Source of the DNA: Streptomyces aurantiacus
Lineage (GTDB): Bacteria > Actinomycetota > Actinomycetes > Streptomycetales > Streptomycetaceae
NCBI RefSeq assembly: GCF_027107535.1
Contig: NZ_CP114283.1
Location: forward strand, 8,494,001 to 8,558,000
Length of the DNA stretch: 64,000 bases
Direction of reading: 5' to 3'
The notes under the pieces: generated by a model
Told to the model about the DNA's origin: nothing
Seen by the model: only the letters and a program-made list of their open reading frames with translations
Databases searched by the model: none
Part shown: piece by piece, positions 28,109 through 37,089 of the stretch
Numbering within the stretch: the first letter of the stretch is position 1
How the letters are laid out: every line of letters starts with the position of its first letter
Position numbers and translations under genes: made by a program

Positions 28109-29743
28109 GTGCAGGACGAACTCATCGCGCAGGCCGAGGCATGGCTCGCCGAGGACCCCGACGCGGACACCCGTGAGGAACTCGCCAAGCTCATCGACGC
28201 CGAGGACACCGCGGAGCTCACCGCACGCTTCAGCGGCACCCTCCAGTTCGGCACGGCGGGCCTGCGCGGCGAACTGGGCGCCGGCCCGATGCGCATGAAC
28301 CGCTCGGTCGTCATCCGCGCCGCCGCCGGTCTCGCCGCGTACCTGAAGGCGAAGGGACAGACGGGCGGCCTGGTCGTCATCGGCTACGACGCCCGCCACA
28401 AGTCCGCCGACTTCGCGCGCGACACCGCCGCGGTCATGACGGGCGCCGGCCTGCGCGCCGCCGTACTCCCCCGGCCCCTCCCGACCCCGGTCCTCGCGTA
28501 CGCCATACGGCATCTGGGCGCGGTGGCGGGCGTCGAGGTGACGGCCAGCCACAACCCCCCGCGCGACAACGGCTACAAGGTCTACCTCGGCGACGGCTCC
28601 CAGATCGTCCCCCCGGCGGACGCGGAGATCGCCGCCGAGATCGCCGCGGTGGCGCGCCTCGCGGACGTCCCCCGCCCGGACTCCGGCTGGGAGACCCTCG
28701 ACGACGGCGTCCTGAACGCCTACCTGGCCCGCACGGACGAGGTGCTGGCCCCCGGCTCGCCCCGGATCGCCCGCACGGTCTACACGGCGATGCACGGCGT
28801 CGGCAAGGAGACCCTCCTCGCGGCGTTCGCGCGGGCCGGCTTCCCCGCGCCCGTCCTCGTGGCCGAGCAGGCCGAGCCGGACCCGGACTTCCCCACGGTC
28901 GCGTTCCCGAACCCGGAGGAGCCGGGCGCGATGGACCTGGCCTTCGCGAAGGCCCGCGAGACCGACCCCGACCTGATCATCGCGAACGACCCGGACGCGG
29001 ACCGCTGCGCCGCGGCCGTCAAGGACGGCGCCGGGGACTGGCGCATGCTGCGCGGCGACGAGGTGGGCGCCCTCCTCGCGGCGCACCTGGTCCGCCGGGG
29101 CGTACGGGGCACCTTCGCGGAGTCGATCGTCTCGTCGTCCCTCCTCGGCCGGATCGCCGGGAAGGCGGGCCTCCCGTACGAGGAGACCCTGACGGGCTTC
29201 AAGTGGATCGCCCGGGTGGAGGGCCTGCGGTACGGCTACGAGGAGGCGCTGGGCTACTGCGTCGACCCCGAGGGCGTCCGGGACAAGGACGGCATCACGG
29301 CGGCCCTCCTGATCACTGAGCTGGCCTCCGGGCTCAAGGCGGACGGCCGCTCGCTCCTCGACCTCCTGGACGACCTCGCCGTGGAGCACGGTCTGCACGC
29401 CACCGACCAGCTCGCGGTCCGGGTGGACGACCTGTCGCTGATCACGGACGCGATGCGCCGCCTGCGCGAACAGCCCCCGACCCAGCTCGCGGGACTGCCC
29501 GTCACCCGGTCCGAGGACCTCACCCAGGGGACGGACAGGCTGCCGCCCACGGACGGGCTGCGCTACACGCTGGACGGCGCCCGTGTCATCGTCCGCCCCA
29601 GCGGTACGGAGCCGAAGCTGAAGTGCTACCTGGAGGTCGTGGTGCCGGTGGGCACCCACGAGGGCCTTCCGGCGGCGCGCGCGAAGGCGGCGGAGCTGCT
29701 GGCGGCGGTCAAGCGGGACCTGTCGGCGGCGGCGGGCATCTGA
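28109..29743 (+). CDS. Phosphohexomutase-family protein, probable phosphopentomutase
   Basis: 544-residue alpha-D-phosphohexomutase. Phosphoserine loop TASHNPP (Ser147), metal loop DPDADR (294-299), sugar loop GYEEALGY and phosphate loop RPSGTEPKLK are all intact. The FGTAGLRG start and full-length four-domain form belong to the PGM2-like branch, which includes phosphopentomutases as well as phosphoglucomutases. Context (punA upstream, deoC and deoA nearby, no deoB-type gene in the window) suggests ribose-1-P to ribose-5-P and the deoxy equivalent. Usually annotated phosphomannomutase ManB. GTG 28109 follows AAAAGAGG. Confidence 0.9.
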   Translation: MQDELIAQAEAWLAEDPDADTREELAKLIDAEDTAELTARFSGTLQFGTAGLRGELGAGPMRMNRSVVIRAAAGLAAYLKAKGQTGGLVVIGYDARHKSADFARDTAAVMTGAGLRAAVLPRPLPTPVLAYAIRHLGAVAGVEVTASHNPPRDNGYKVYLGDGSQIVPPADAEIAAEIAAVARLADVPRPDSGWETLDDGVLNAYLARTDEVLAPGSPRIARTVYTAMHGVGKETLLAAFARAGFPAPVLVAEQAEPDPDFPTVAFPNPEEPGAMDLAFAKARETDPDLIIANDPDADRCAAAVKDGAGDWRMLRGDEVGALLAAHLVRRGVRGTFAESIVSSSLLGRIAGKAGLPYEETLTGFKWIARVEGLRYGYEEALGYCVDPEGVRDKDGITAALLITELASGLKADGRSLLDLLDDLAVEHGLHATDQLAVRVDDLSLITDAMRRLREQPPTQLAGLPVTRSEDLTQGTDRLPPTDGLRYTLDGARVIVRPSGTEPKLKCYLEVVVPVGTHEGLPAARAKAAELLAAVKRDLSAAAGI

Positions 29744-29768
29744 CGGCCGGCGTCACCCGAGGGCCCGA

Positions 29769-29794
29769 CGGGTGTCCGCCGCCGCGGACACCCG
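29769..29794. terminator. Bidirectional terminator
   Basis: Perfect 11-base stem CGGGTGTCCGC/GCGGACACCCG with 4-base loop, between convergent phosphomutase and metalloprotease genes. Confidence 0.8.
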
Positions 29795-29845
29795 CCGGTA
29801 CCTCCGGTCCGGGACGATCCCCGGCCGCCTGCCGGGGGACGGCCG

Positions 29846-30697
29846 TCAGAGGCCGTACCGGCTCTTCAGGTGGCGCCAGAAGTCCCGGAACATCCACTTG
29901 TCGAACTCGGTGATCTGGGCGGCGCTGCCCGCCTTCATGAGGAAGCAGCACTGGCCGGTCGGGGACCAGTCGTAGAAGTCGTCCAGCCCGAAGGTGTGGC
30001 CGACCTCGTGCAGGTAGATGTGGATGTTCTCCTGCGCCAGGGCGTTCGTGAAGTACTCCTGGCCGACGCGCTGGCCCCAGTCGCCGCCCGCGCCGCCCTG
30101 GAAGCCCTTGGTGAGCCAGAGGGACTGGTCGTAGTGGCGGGCCGCGCCGCCCGGACAGCGGGAGTAGTTGCCGTCCTGGTGGAAGAAGCGGCCGCAGTCG
30201 GGTGCGCACTGCGGGGCGCCTCCCCCGTCGAGGTTTCCGGCGTAGATGTCGACGGAGTTGTCGGTCCACTGGAGTGTGGAGCGGTTCTTCACCGCCCAGC
30301 CGACGATGTTGACCGGCACGTTGGTGTACGGCCAGGCGTTGTGGCCCTTGCCGTTGTCGACCATGGCCGACATCCACTTGCCGAACTGCTTCTTCAGCGC
30401 GGTGTGGACCCGGTCGCGCAGGGCCGCGCTGACCGGGGCGTCGGACTCCCAGCGCACGCAGTAGTTGACGCTTCCCCGGTTGGCCATGACCTGGTCCCAG
30501 CCGTAGTTGCGGAAGCCGTGGAGGTCGGGGTAGGTCGACGAGACGTGGTTCCACACCTCGCCCAGCGGCTGTACGAGGTTCGCGGGCGGGTTCCACTCCT
30601 CTGCGGCCTGCGCCGGGGACGCCGTCGTGGCGGGGGCGACGACCAGGGCGATCAGGGCGGCGAGCAGGGTGGCCAGACGCGCCAAGAGTCTGTGCAC
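29846..30697 (-). CDS. Secreted zinc metalloprotease-like protein
   Basis: 283 residues from GTG 30697 (GGGAG upstream). The signal peptide ends near SPAQA-AEEW. The zinc site is HEVGHTFGLDD: His230, Glu231, His234 and probably Asp240 as third ligand, i.e. HExxHxxGxxD as in snapalysins; FLMKAGS is the Met-turn. Six to seven Cys in the mature part suggest disulfides. In Streptomyces such proteins are often labelled cellulose-binding proteins, so binding and proteolysis are both possible. Monocistronic. Confidence 0.82.
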   Translation of the reverse strand: MHRLLARLATLLAALIALVVAPATTASPAQAAEEWNPPANLVQPLGEVWNHVSSTYPDLHGFRNYGWDQVMANRGSVNYCVRWESDAPVSAALRDRVHTALKKQFGKWMSAMVDNGKGHNAWPYTNVPVNIVGWAVKNRSTLQWTDNSVDIYAGNLDGGGAPQCAPDCGRFFHQDGNYSRCPGGAARHYDQSLWLTKGFQGGAGGDWGQRVGQEYFTNALAQENIHIYLHEVGHTFGLDDFYDWSPTGQCCFLMKAGSAAQITEFDKWMFRDFWRHLKSRYGL

Positions 30698-30763
30698 GGT
30701 GAACTCCCTTGGTGGGGGACGGGATTTCACCTCCTGGTCGCCGCCGGTCCCCTCGCGGGTTGC

Positions 30764-30792
30764 CCGCCGCGCATGAGCGACTTCCGCGGCGG
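30764..30792 (-). terminator. Hairpin downstream of PH-domain membrane protein
   Basis: 8-base stem CCGCCGCG/CGCGGCGG, 48 bases past the stop at 30840. Confidence 0.45.
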
Positions 30793-30839
30793 CCCGCCGC
30801 CCGGAGCCGGCAGGCGTTCGTGGCCCGGGACCGCGCCCG

Positions 30840-32492
30840 TCAGCCCAGCACGACCAGCAACGCCGCCCACACCAGTGCCAGCACCACGGCCAGCGGCCAG
30901 AGCGGGCGGCCGCGTTCGGGGACGGTGCTCTCCCCGGTGGGCCGCAGCGCGGGGTCCGTGCGCATGGCCGACAGCTCGGCCGCCAGCGCGTCGTACGGGT
31001 GGACCAGGCCGCGCCGTCGCTCGAACCAGGCCCAGCGCGGCGCCGCGACCGACCAGTCGTCGTCCCGCCAGCGGAGCTTCAGCTCGAAGGACCGGCGGCG
31101 GACGGAGCGGATGTCGTCCCAGGGAACGTGCCGGGGGCCGCCGAGTCCGGTGACCCACAGGCCCGAGCGGTCCGCCGTGATGCGCCAGGCGAGCTTCACG
31201 GGGACGCGGACGGCCCCGTAGAGGCCGAGCGCGACGACGAGGGTCAGCTTCCAGAGCGACAGGTCCGACCCGGTGATGCCGGACCAGGCGAGCCAGCCGC
31301 CCCACTGCACCAGCAGCGCGGCGGCCACCCAGTCCAGCCAGCCCGCACTCCAGCGGCGCACCGGGGCGGGGACGCGGTCCACGACCGACTCCCTCGCCTG
31401 CTCGGCCAGTTGGCGGTTCTGCTCCTCGCGGGCCTTCTCCTTGGCGATGCGCCGGGCGCCGGCGCCCGGCGACAGCGGCCGGACCGGTCCCGTCGACCAC
31501 TCCGTCAGCGGCGGCTGGTCGGAGTCCTCGTCGGCGCTGAGGACCACGACCTCGGCGCCGTCGAAGGGAGCGCCGTAGAGGACGGCCTCGCGGACCGGGC
31601 CGGGGGTGTCGTCGTCGGCCGCGTCGAGGAGCCGCTCCAGTTCCTCGTCGGCGCCCGGCTCGTCGTCGCCGTCGGCCTCGTCGTCTTCCTCGTCACCGTC
31701 GTACGAGGTCAGGTCCACGGTGAACAGCGGCCGGAGCGCCGCGAGGTCGTCCGACGCGTACACCTCCGTGGTGCCCTGCGCGTCGTCGCGTACGAGGACG
31801 CGCAGTACGGGTGCGGGGGTCCGCCGCAGCGCGACGGCCCGGTGGCGGCCGAGCCACGCCGAGGCGATGGCGGTCACGCCGAGCCCTGCCAGGTAGAAGG
31901 CCAGGACCCAGGAGACCCGGCGGTCGTCGGCCGTGCCCCACAGCCGGGCGGTGGCGCCGGTGAGTACTCCGAGGCCGAGCACGACGAGGCCGAGCGGGAG
32001 CAGGAAGCGGCCGCGAAGCACCTTCGCGTCCGCGTCCGGAGTCCGCGCCGTGCCCTCTGAGGCGGCGTCCAGCGCCTGGTCGATCTGTGCGCCCCGGGCC
32101 CGCAGGCGTACGGCGACGACGACCCAGGAGACCACCACGACGAACGCCACGACGGCGGTCACGACCCACGGCTGCGACGGTGCCTCCATCGCGAGCGCGA
32201 GGAGCAGCGCGGGCGCTCCGGCCCAGACCAGTTCGGGCCGCGCGAGCACCCACAGGACGTACACCGCGAAGCCCGCCGCGACGAACGGCCACAGTCCGCC
32301 GAGCATCGCGGCCCAGGCGCCCGCGCAGAACGCGAGGGTGGTCACGGCGCCGGCGATCGACCTGCGCACCCGCAGGAACGTCCAGCGCGGCGGCAGCGCG
32401 GCCGACCAGCCCGCCGCCCGCCCGGACGTCCAGTCCCGGCAGTCGTCGGGTATCGCTGCCGCGGGCAGCCGCAGCGGCTCGTCGTACGGCAC
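30840..32492 (-). CDS. Large multi-pass membrane protein with PH-like domain
   Basis: 550 residues from GTG 32492 (CAGGAG upstream; an earlier ATG at 32636 would add 48 atypical residues). About eight hydrophobic helices in pairs: two pairs in the first 175 residues, a pair near 195-235, then an acidic low-complexity segment (DGDEEDDEADGDDEPGADEE), a cytoplasmic region, two helices near 390-440, a PH-like segment (VTGLGGPRHVPWDDIRSVRRR) and a C-terminal helix. No enzyme motif. Pairs with the next gene, which also has a membrane PH domain. Function unknown. Confidence 0.78.
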   Translation of the reverse strand: MPYDEPLRLPAAAIPDDCRDWTSGRAAGWSAALPPRWTFLRVRRSIAGAVTTLAFCAGAWAAMLGGLWPFVAAGFAVYVLWVLARPELVWAGAPALLLALAMEAPSQPWVVTAVVAFVVVVSWVVVAVRLRARGAQIDQALDAASEGTARTPDADAKVLRGRFLLPLGLVVLGLGVLTGATARLWGTADDRRVSWVLAFYLAGLGVTAIASAWLGRHRAVALRRTPAPVLRVLVRDDAQGTTEVYASDDLAALRPLFTVDLTSYDGDEEDDEADGDDEPGADEELERLLDAADDDTPGPVREAVLYGAPFDGAEVVVLSADEDSDQPPLTEWSTGPVRPLSPGAGARRIAKEKAREEQNRQLAEQARESVVDRVPAPVRRWSAGWLDWVAAALLVQWGGWLAWSGITGSDLSLWKLTLVVALGLYGAVRVPVKLAWRITADRSGLWVTGLGGPRHVPWDDIRSVRRRSFELKLRWRDDDWSVAAPRWAWFERRRGLVHPYDALAAELSAMRTDPALRPTGESTVPERGRPLWPLAVVLALVWAALLVVLG

Positions 32493-32717
32493 ATGCACTC
32501 CTGGATCGCGTGGGAACGCCGGTGGCGGCACCGGCGCGGCACTGGTGACAGTAGCGACCGAAACGCGCCGCCCCGACCGGCGGACGCCCCTGCCCCGACG
32601 GAGGTGCCACCCTCTCGTACGGCCGAACGTGCCCATCGCCTCAAGCCCGGCGCGTCGATCCCCGGGACGTCCCGCCGTCGGCGCGCGGTTTCCGGTGGTG
32701 CGGAGCGGGGCTCGGGG

Positions 32718-33371
32718 TCAGCCCACGGCCAGCAGGATCGCCAGCAGGACGGCTCCGGCCGCGGCGGGTCCCACGATCTCGTAGGCCCACCGCACCGACA
32801 CCTCTCCCTGGGCCCGCGGGTCCTTGCCGCGGGCGTCCATCAGCTCGCGCAGCTCGTGCATGGTCTGGTCGCTCTGGGCGCGTACGGGCCCGTTGTGCGC
32901 GGGTGAGGGGTGGCGGGGCTGCCCGCCGCGGGTGCGCGCGGCGTCACCCCTGTCCTCCTTGCGGGCCGCCCTCTTGCGGGCGCGCAGGGAGACCGGGACG
33001 GCCCACACCTGGTACTTGGTGCCGGCCTGGTCGAGCACCTCGTTCGAGTAGCCGGACCTGAACGCCTCGACCGTCCCCCAGGGCAGGACGATCACCCGGA
33101 AGGGGTTACGGATGCGCAGCCGCTCCTCGTTCGCGTACACGGCCGGGCGCAGGGTGAAGGCGGCGACCAGCGGGACGAGCAGGAGCAGCGTGGCCAGCGC
33201 CAGCCACGGCGCCCGGCCCTCGCCCGTGACCAGCGCGTCGATGCCGAGCCAGCCCGCGATCGCGAGCAGCAGCACACCGCCCGCGACGCCGGAGGGCGAC
33301 CGGTAGACCCGGTCCTTGAACTGGGGTTCCGGTGTTTCCGGTGCGGGTGGCTGGTGGTCCGGGGTCGTCAT
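32718..33371 (-). CDS. Membrane-anchored PH-domain protein
   Basis: 217 residues from ATG 33371. Two adjacent transmembrane helices (about 28-48, 55-73) are followed by a bacterial PH-like domain (LRIRNPFRVIVLPWGTVEAF...). Next comes a basic disordered stretch (RARKRAARKEDRGDAARTRG) and a final C-terminal helix (AAAGAVLLAILLAVG). Upstream partner of the larger PH-type membrane protein on the same strand. Divergent from deoC, sharing a 159-base promoter region. Confidence 0.8.
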   Translation of the reverse strand: MTTPDHQPPAPETPEPQFKDRVYRSPSGVAGGVLLLAIAGWLGIDALVTGEGRAPWLALATLLLLVPLVAAFTLRPAVYANEERLRIRNPFRVIVLPWGTVEAFRSGYSNEVLDQAGTKYQVWAVPVSLRARKRAARKEDRGDAARTRGGQPRHPSPAHNGPVRAQSDQTMHELRELMDARGKDPRAQGEVSVRWAYEIVGPAAAGAVLLAILLAVG

Positions 33372-33505
33372 GATGCCGATTCTGCCCGACGCCGTGGGAC
33401 GCGCTCGTGGGCGGTGCCCCGCGGGGGGTCGTACGTCGGCTGCGGGCCGCCGGCGGCGGGGCGGAAAGGCGGGACAGCGGGACGAGCACCGGGGCTGTAC
33501 AGCCG

Positions 33506-33517
33506 CTACGCGCGTAG
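33506..33517 (+). promoter_or_regulatory. Nucleoside-regulon operator at deoC, perfect CTACGCGCGTAG
   Basis: Ends two bases before the -10 box TATGCT (33519-33524), which is followed by N6 and GTG 33531; the transcript should be leaderless and binding would occlude RNA polymerase. Confidence 0.82.
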
Positions 33518-33530
33518 ATATGCTCGTCTG

Positions 33531-34526
33531 GTGACCATGCCCACCACTGCAACCTCCGCCGCCGCTGAGCGCGCGGGAGGCACACCCAGCGCTCACGCAC
33601 TCACGGACGTGGCCGCGTCGGACAGCACGCTGCGCCGCTTCCTCCACGGGCTGCCCGGCGTCGACACGGTCGGCCTGGAGGCGCGCGCCGCCTCGCTCGG
33701 CACCCGTTCGATCAAGACGACCGCCAAGGCGTACGCCATCGACCTCGCCATCTCGATGGTCGACCTGACGACGCTGGAAGGCGCGGACACCCCGGGCAAG
33801 GTCCGGGCACTCGGCGTCAAGGCCGTCCACCCGGACCCCACGGACCGTACGGCCCCGACCACCGCCGCCGTCTGCGTCTACCCCGACATGGTGACCACCG
33901 CGAAGGAGGCCGTCGCCGGTTCCGGCGTGAAGGTCGCCTCCGTCGCGACCGCCTTCCCGGCCGGCCGCGCCGCGCTCGACGTGAAGCTCGCCGACGTGCG
34001 GGACGCGGTCGCCGCGGGCGCCGACGAGATCGACATGGTCATCGACCGCGGGGCGTTCCTCGCGGGCCACTACGCGAAGGTGTACGACGAGATCGTCGCC
34101 GTGAAGGAGGCCTCGGGCGCCGCCCGCCTGAAGGTCATCTTCGAGACCGGCGAGCTGTCGACGTACGACAACATCCGGCGTGCGAGCTGGCTCGGCATGC
34201 TGGCGGGCGCGGACTTCATCAAGACCTCGACGGGCAAGGTCGCGGTCAACGCCACGCCCGCGAACACCCTGCTCATGCTGGAGGCCGTCCGTGACTTCCG
34301 CGCGCAGACCGGGGTCCAGATCGGCGTGAAGCCCGCCGGCGGCATCCGCACCACGAAGGACGCCGTCAAGTTCCTGGTCCTGGTCAAGGAGACCGCGGGC
34401 GAGGACTGGCTGGACAACCACTGGTTCCGCTTCGGCGCGTCCTCGCTCCTGAACGACCTGCTGATGCAGCGTCAGAAGCTGGCCACCGGCCGCTACTCCG
34501 GCCCCGACTACGTGACGGTGGACTGA
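33531..34526 (+). CDS. deoC: Deoxyribose-phosphate aldolase
   Basis: Cleaves 2-deoxyribose-5-phosphate to glyceraldehyde-3-phosphate and acetaldehyde. 331 residues; Schiff-base Lys in FIKTSTGKVAVNAT and relay Lys in GVKPAGGIRT; CVYPDMV and VIDRGAFLAG are family motifs. It is longer than the roughly 220-260-residue bacterial form owing to an N-terminal extension, like the eukaryotic-type DERA. GTG 33531 is six bases past the -10 hexamer, indicating a leaderless mRNA. First gene of an operon with two aldehyde dehydrogenase genes, the likely acetaldehyde route. Confidence 0.95.
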   Translation: MTMPTTATSAAAERAGGTPSAHALTDVAASDSTLRRFLHGLPGVDTVGLEARAASLGTRSIKTTAKAYAIDLAISMVDLTTLEGADTPGKVRALGVKAVHPDPTDRTAPTTAAVCVYPDMVTTAKEAVAGSGVKVASVATAFPAGRAALDVKLADVRDAVAAGADEIDMVIDRGAFLAGHYAKVYDEIVAVKEASGAARLKVIFETGELSTYDNIRRASWLGMLAGADFIKTSTGKVAVNATPANTLLMLEAVRDFRAQTGVQIGVKPAGGIRTTKDAVKFLVLVKETAGEDWLDNHWFRFGASSLLNDLLMQRQKLATGRYSGPDYVTVD

Positions 34527-34531
34527 TCACC

Positions 34532-35968
34532 ATGGCTTCCGTATTTGAGTACGCACCGGCTCCCGAGTCCCGGTCGGTCGTCGACATCGCCCCCTCCTAC
34601 GGCCTGTTCATCGACGGCGAGTTCGTGGAGGCGGCGGACGGCAGGGTCTTCAAGACCGTCTCGCCGTCCACCGAGGAGGTCCTCTCCGAGGTCGCCCAGG
34701 CGGGCGCCGAGGACGTCGACCGCGCGGTGAAGGCCGCCCGCAGGGCCTTCGGGAAGTGGTCCGCGCTGCCCGGCTCCGAGCGCGCCAAGTACCTCTTCCG
34801 CATCGCCCGGATCATCCAGGAGCGCAGCCGCGAGCTGGCCGTCCTGGAGACCCTGGACAACGGGAAGCCCATCAAGGAGACGCGCGACGCGGACCTCCCC
34901 CTGGTGGCCGCGCACTTCTTCTACTACGCGGGCTGGGCCGACAAGCTCGACCACGCGGGCTTCGGCACGAACCCCGCGCCCCTCGGCGTCGCGGGCCAGG
35001 TCATCCCCTGGAACTTCCCGCTCCTGATGCTGGCCTGGAAGATCGCCCCGGCGCTCGCGACGGGCAACACGGTCGTCCTGAAGCCCGCGGAGACCACCCC
35101 CCTGTCGGCGCTGTTCTTCGCGGACATCTGCCGCCAGGCGGGCCTGCCCAGGGGCGTCGTCAACATCCTTCCCGGATACGGGGACACGGGCGCGGCCCTC
35201 GTCGAGCACCCGGACGTCAACAAGGTCGCCTTCACGGGCTCCACCGCGGTCGGCAAGGCCATCGCACGCCAGGTGGCCGGCACGAGGAAGAAGGTCACGC
35301 TCGAACTCGGCGGCAAGGGCGCGAACATCGTCTTCGACGACGCGCCCATCGACCAGGCCGTCGAGGGCATCGTCACGGGCATCTTCTTCAACCAGGGCCA
35401 GGTCTGCTGCGCAGGCTCCCGCCTCCTGGTCCAGGAGTCGATCCAGGACGAGCTGCTGGACTCCCTCAAGCGCAGGCTCTCGACCCTGCGCCTGGGCGAC
35501 CCGCTCGACAAGAACACCGACATCGGCGCGATCAACTCGGCCGAACAGCTCTCGCGCATCACCACGCTCGTCGAGCGGGGCGAGGCCGAGGGCGCCGAGC
35601 GCTGGTCCCCGTCCTGCGAACTGCCGTCCTCCGGCTACTGGTTCGCCCCGACGCTCTTCACGAACGTCACCCAGGCACACACCGTCGCACGCGACGAGAT
35701 CTTCGGCCCGGTGCTGTCCGTCCTGACCTTCCGTACGCCGGACGAGGCGGTCGCGAAGGCCAACAACAGCCAGTACGGCCTGTCGGCGGGCATCTGGACC
35801 GAGAAGGGTTCCCGGATCCTGGCGGTCGCGAACAAGCTGCGCGCGGGTGTCGTCTGGTCCAACACGTTCAACAAGTTCGACCCGACCTCGCCGTTCGGCG
35901 GCTACAAGGAGTCGGGCTACGGCCGCGAGGGCGGCCGTCACGGCCTGGAGGCGTACCTCGATGTCTGA
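34532..35968 (+). CDS. Aldehyde dehydrogenase family protein, catalytic
   Basis: NAD(P)-dependent aldehyde oxidation, plausibly of the acetaldehyde released by DeoC. 478 residues. PWNFPLLMLAWKIAPALATGNTVVLKP (cofactor site), FTGSTAVGK, general-base Glu in LELGGKGANIVF, catalytic Cys in GQVCCAGSRL and EIFGPVLSV are all intact. Starts 6 bases after the deoC stop and overlaps the next gene by 8 bases, so the three are co-translated. Confidence 0.92.
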   Translation: MASVFEYAPAPESRSVVDIAPSYGLFIDGEFVEAADGRVFKTVSPSTEEVLSEVAQAGAEDVDRAVKAARRAFGKWSALPGSERAKYLFRIARIIQERSRELAVLETLDNGKPIKETRDADLPLVAAHFFYYAGWADKLDHAGFGTNPAPLGVAGQVIPWNFPLLMLAWKIAPALATGNTVVLKPAETTPLSALFFADICRQAGLPRGVVNILPGYGDTGAALVEHPDVNKVAFTGSTAVGKAIARQVAGTRKKVTLELGGKGANIVFDDAPIDQAVEGIVTGIFFNQGQVCCAGSRLLVQESIQDELLDSLKRRLSTLRLGDPLDKNTDIGAINSAEQLSRITTLVERGEAEGAERWSPSCELPSSGYWFAPTLFTNVTQAHTVARDEIFGPVLSVLTFRTPDEAVAKANNSQYGLSAGIWTEKGSRILAVANKLRAGVVWSNTFNKFDPTSPFGGYKESGYGREGGRHGLEAYLDV

Positions 35969-36878
35969 GAAGCCGAAGAACACCGAGAAGGCAGAGCGGC
36001 AGCGCCTGAGTGTCTTCAAGACCTACAAGCTGTACGTCGGCGGGAAGTTCCCGCGTTCCGAGAGCGGCCGGGTGTACGAGGTGACCGACTCGAAGGGCAA
36101 GTGGCTGGCCAACGCGCCGCGCGCGAGCCGCAAGGACGCCCGTGACGCGGTCGTCGCCGCCCGCAAGGCGTTCGGCGGCTGGTCCGGCGCGACCGCGTAC
36201 AACCGCGGCCAGATCCTCTACCGCGTCGCGGAGATGCTGGAGGGCCGCAGGAGCCAGTTCGTCCACGAGGTCGCCGACGCCGAGGGCCTGTCGAAGGCGA
36301 AGGCCGCCGAGCAGGTCGAGGCGGCGATCGACCGCTGGGTCTGGTACGCGGGCTGGACCGACAAGATCGGCCAGGTGGTCGGCGGCGGGAACCCGGTGGC
36401 GGGCCCGTTCTTCAACCTCTCGACGCCCGAGCCGACGGGCGTGGTGACGGTCCTGGCTCCCCAGGAGTCGTCCTTCCTCGGGCTGGTCTCGGTGATCGCC
36501 CCGGTGATCGCGACCGGCAACACGGCGGTCGTGATCGCGAGCGAGAGGTCCCCGCTCCCCGCCCTGTCGCTGGGCGAGGTGCTGGCGACCTCGGACCTCC
36601 CCGGTGGCGTGGTCAACGTCCTGTCCGGCGGTACGGCGGAGATCGCGGCCCCGCTGGCCGCACACCAGGACGTCAACGCGATCGACCTGGCCGGGGCCGA
36701 CGAGGCGCTCGCGAAGGAACTGGAGATCGCGGCCGCGGACAACCTCAAGCGGGTCGTCCGTCCACAGCCTGTGGATTACTTCGACACGCCGGGCATCGAG
36801 CGCCTCACGGCCTTCCTGGAGACGAAGACGGTGTGGCACCCGACGGGTGCGCTGGGCGCGTCCGGCTCCTCGTACTGA
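35961..36878 (+). CDS. Aldehyde dehydrogenase-like protein lacking the catalytic domain
   Basis: 305 residues related to aldehyde dehydrogenases but missing the catalytic half. The N-terminal cofactor-domain landmarks are present (YKLYVGGKFPRSESGR, VVTVLAPQESSFLGLVSVIAPVIATGNTAVV, GGVVNVLSGG). After AIDLAGADEALAKEL it passes directly to VRPQPVDYFDTPGIERLTAFLETKTVWHP, which resembles the extreme C-terminus of the family. There is no ELGGK Glu and no GQxC Cys. The frame is clean, so this is an in-frame internal loss and not a frameshift. Overlap with the upstream active enzyme suggests a partner or regulatory subunit. Confidence 0.85.
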   Translation: MSEKPKNTEKAERQRLSVFKTYKLYVGGKFPRSESGRVYEVTDSKGKWLANAPRASRKDARDAVVAARKAFGGWSGATAYNRGQILYRVAEMLEGRRSQFVHEVADAEGLSKAKAAEQVEAAIDRWVWYAGWTDKIGQVVGGGNPVAGPFFNLSTPEPTGVVTVLAPQESSFLGLVSVIAPVIATGNTAVVIASERSPLPALSLGEVLATSDLPGGVVNVLSGGTAEIAAPLAAHQDVNAIDLAGADEALAKELEIAAADNLKRVVRPQPVDYFDTPGIERLTAFLETKTVWHPTGALGASGSSY

Positions 36879-37019
36879 GCCCCGCCGGCCCGTAGCAGGA
36901 GACCGGCCGGGTCGCGACGTCGCACGTGACCCGCCGGGCCCACCGGGCCGTACGCGCCCCGCCGGGCCGCGGCCGAGGCCAGGGATCCCGACCTGTGTTC
37001 CAGGGGTCCCGTCCGACGG

Positions 37020-37061
37020 GAGAGCCGCGCTTCCCCTCCGTCCGGGGGAAGCGCGGCTCTC
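37020..37061. terminator. Strong bidirectional terminator after deoC operon
   Basis: Perfect 17-base stem GAGAGCCGCGCTTCCCC with complement 37045-37061, loop of 8. It lies between the convergent deoC operon and the secreted-protein gene. Confidence 0.88.
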
Positions 37062-37089
37062 TCCTGCCGTGTCTCGCGGGGACCGCGGT

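Noticed and set aside
26939..29659. 906-codon minus-strand open frame
   Set aside because: Runs antisense through punA and the phosphomutase, which have complete motifs; no domain in the long frame.
35847..36878. Frameshift as explanation for the short aldehyde dehydrogenase
   Set aside because: The frame is continuous to a family-like C-terminal tail and no catalytic segment is found in other frames or downstream.
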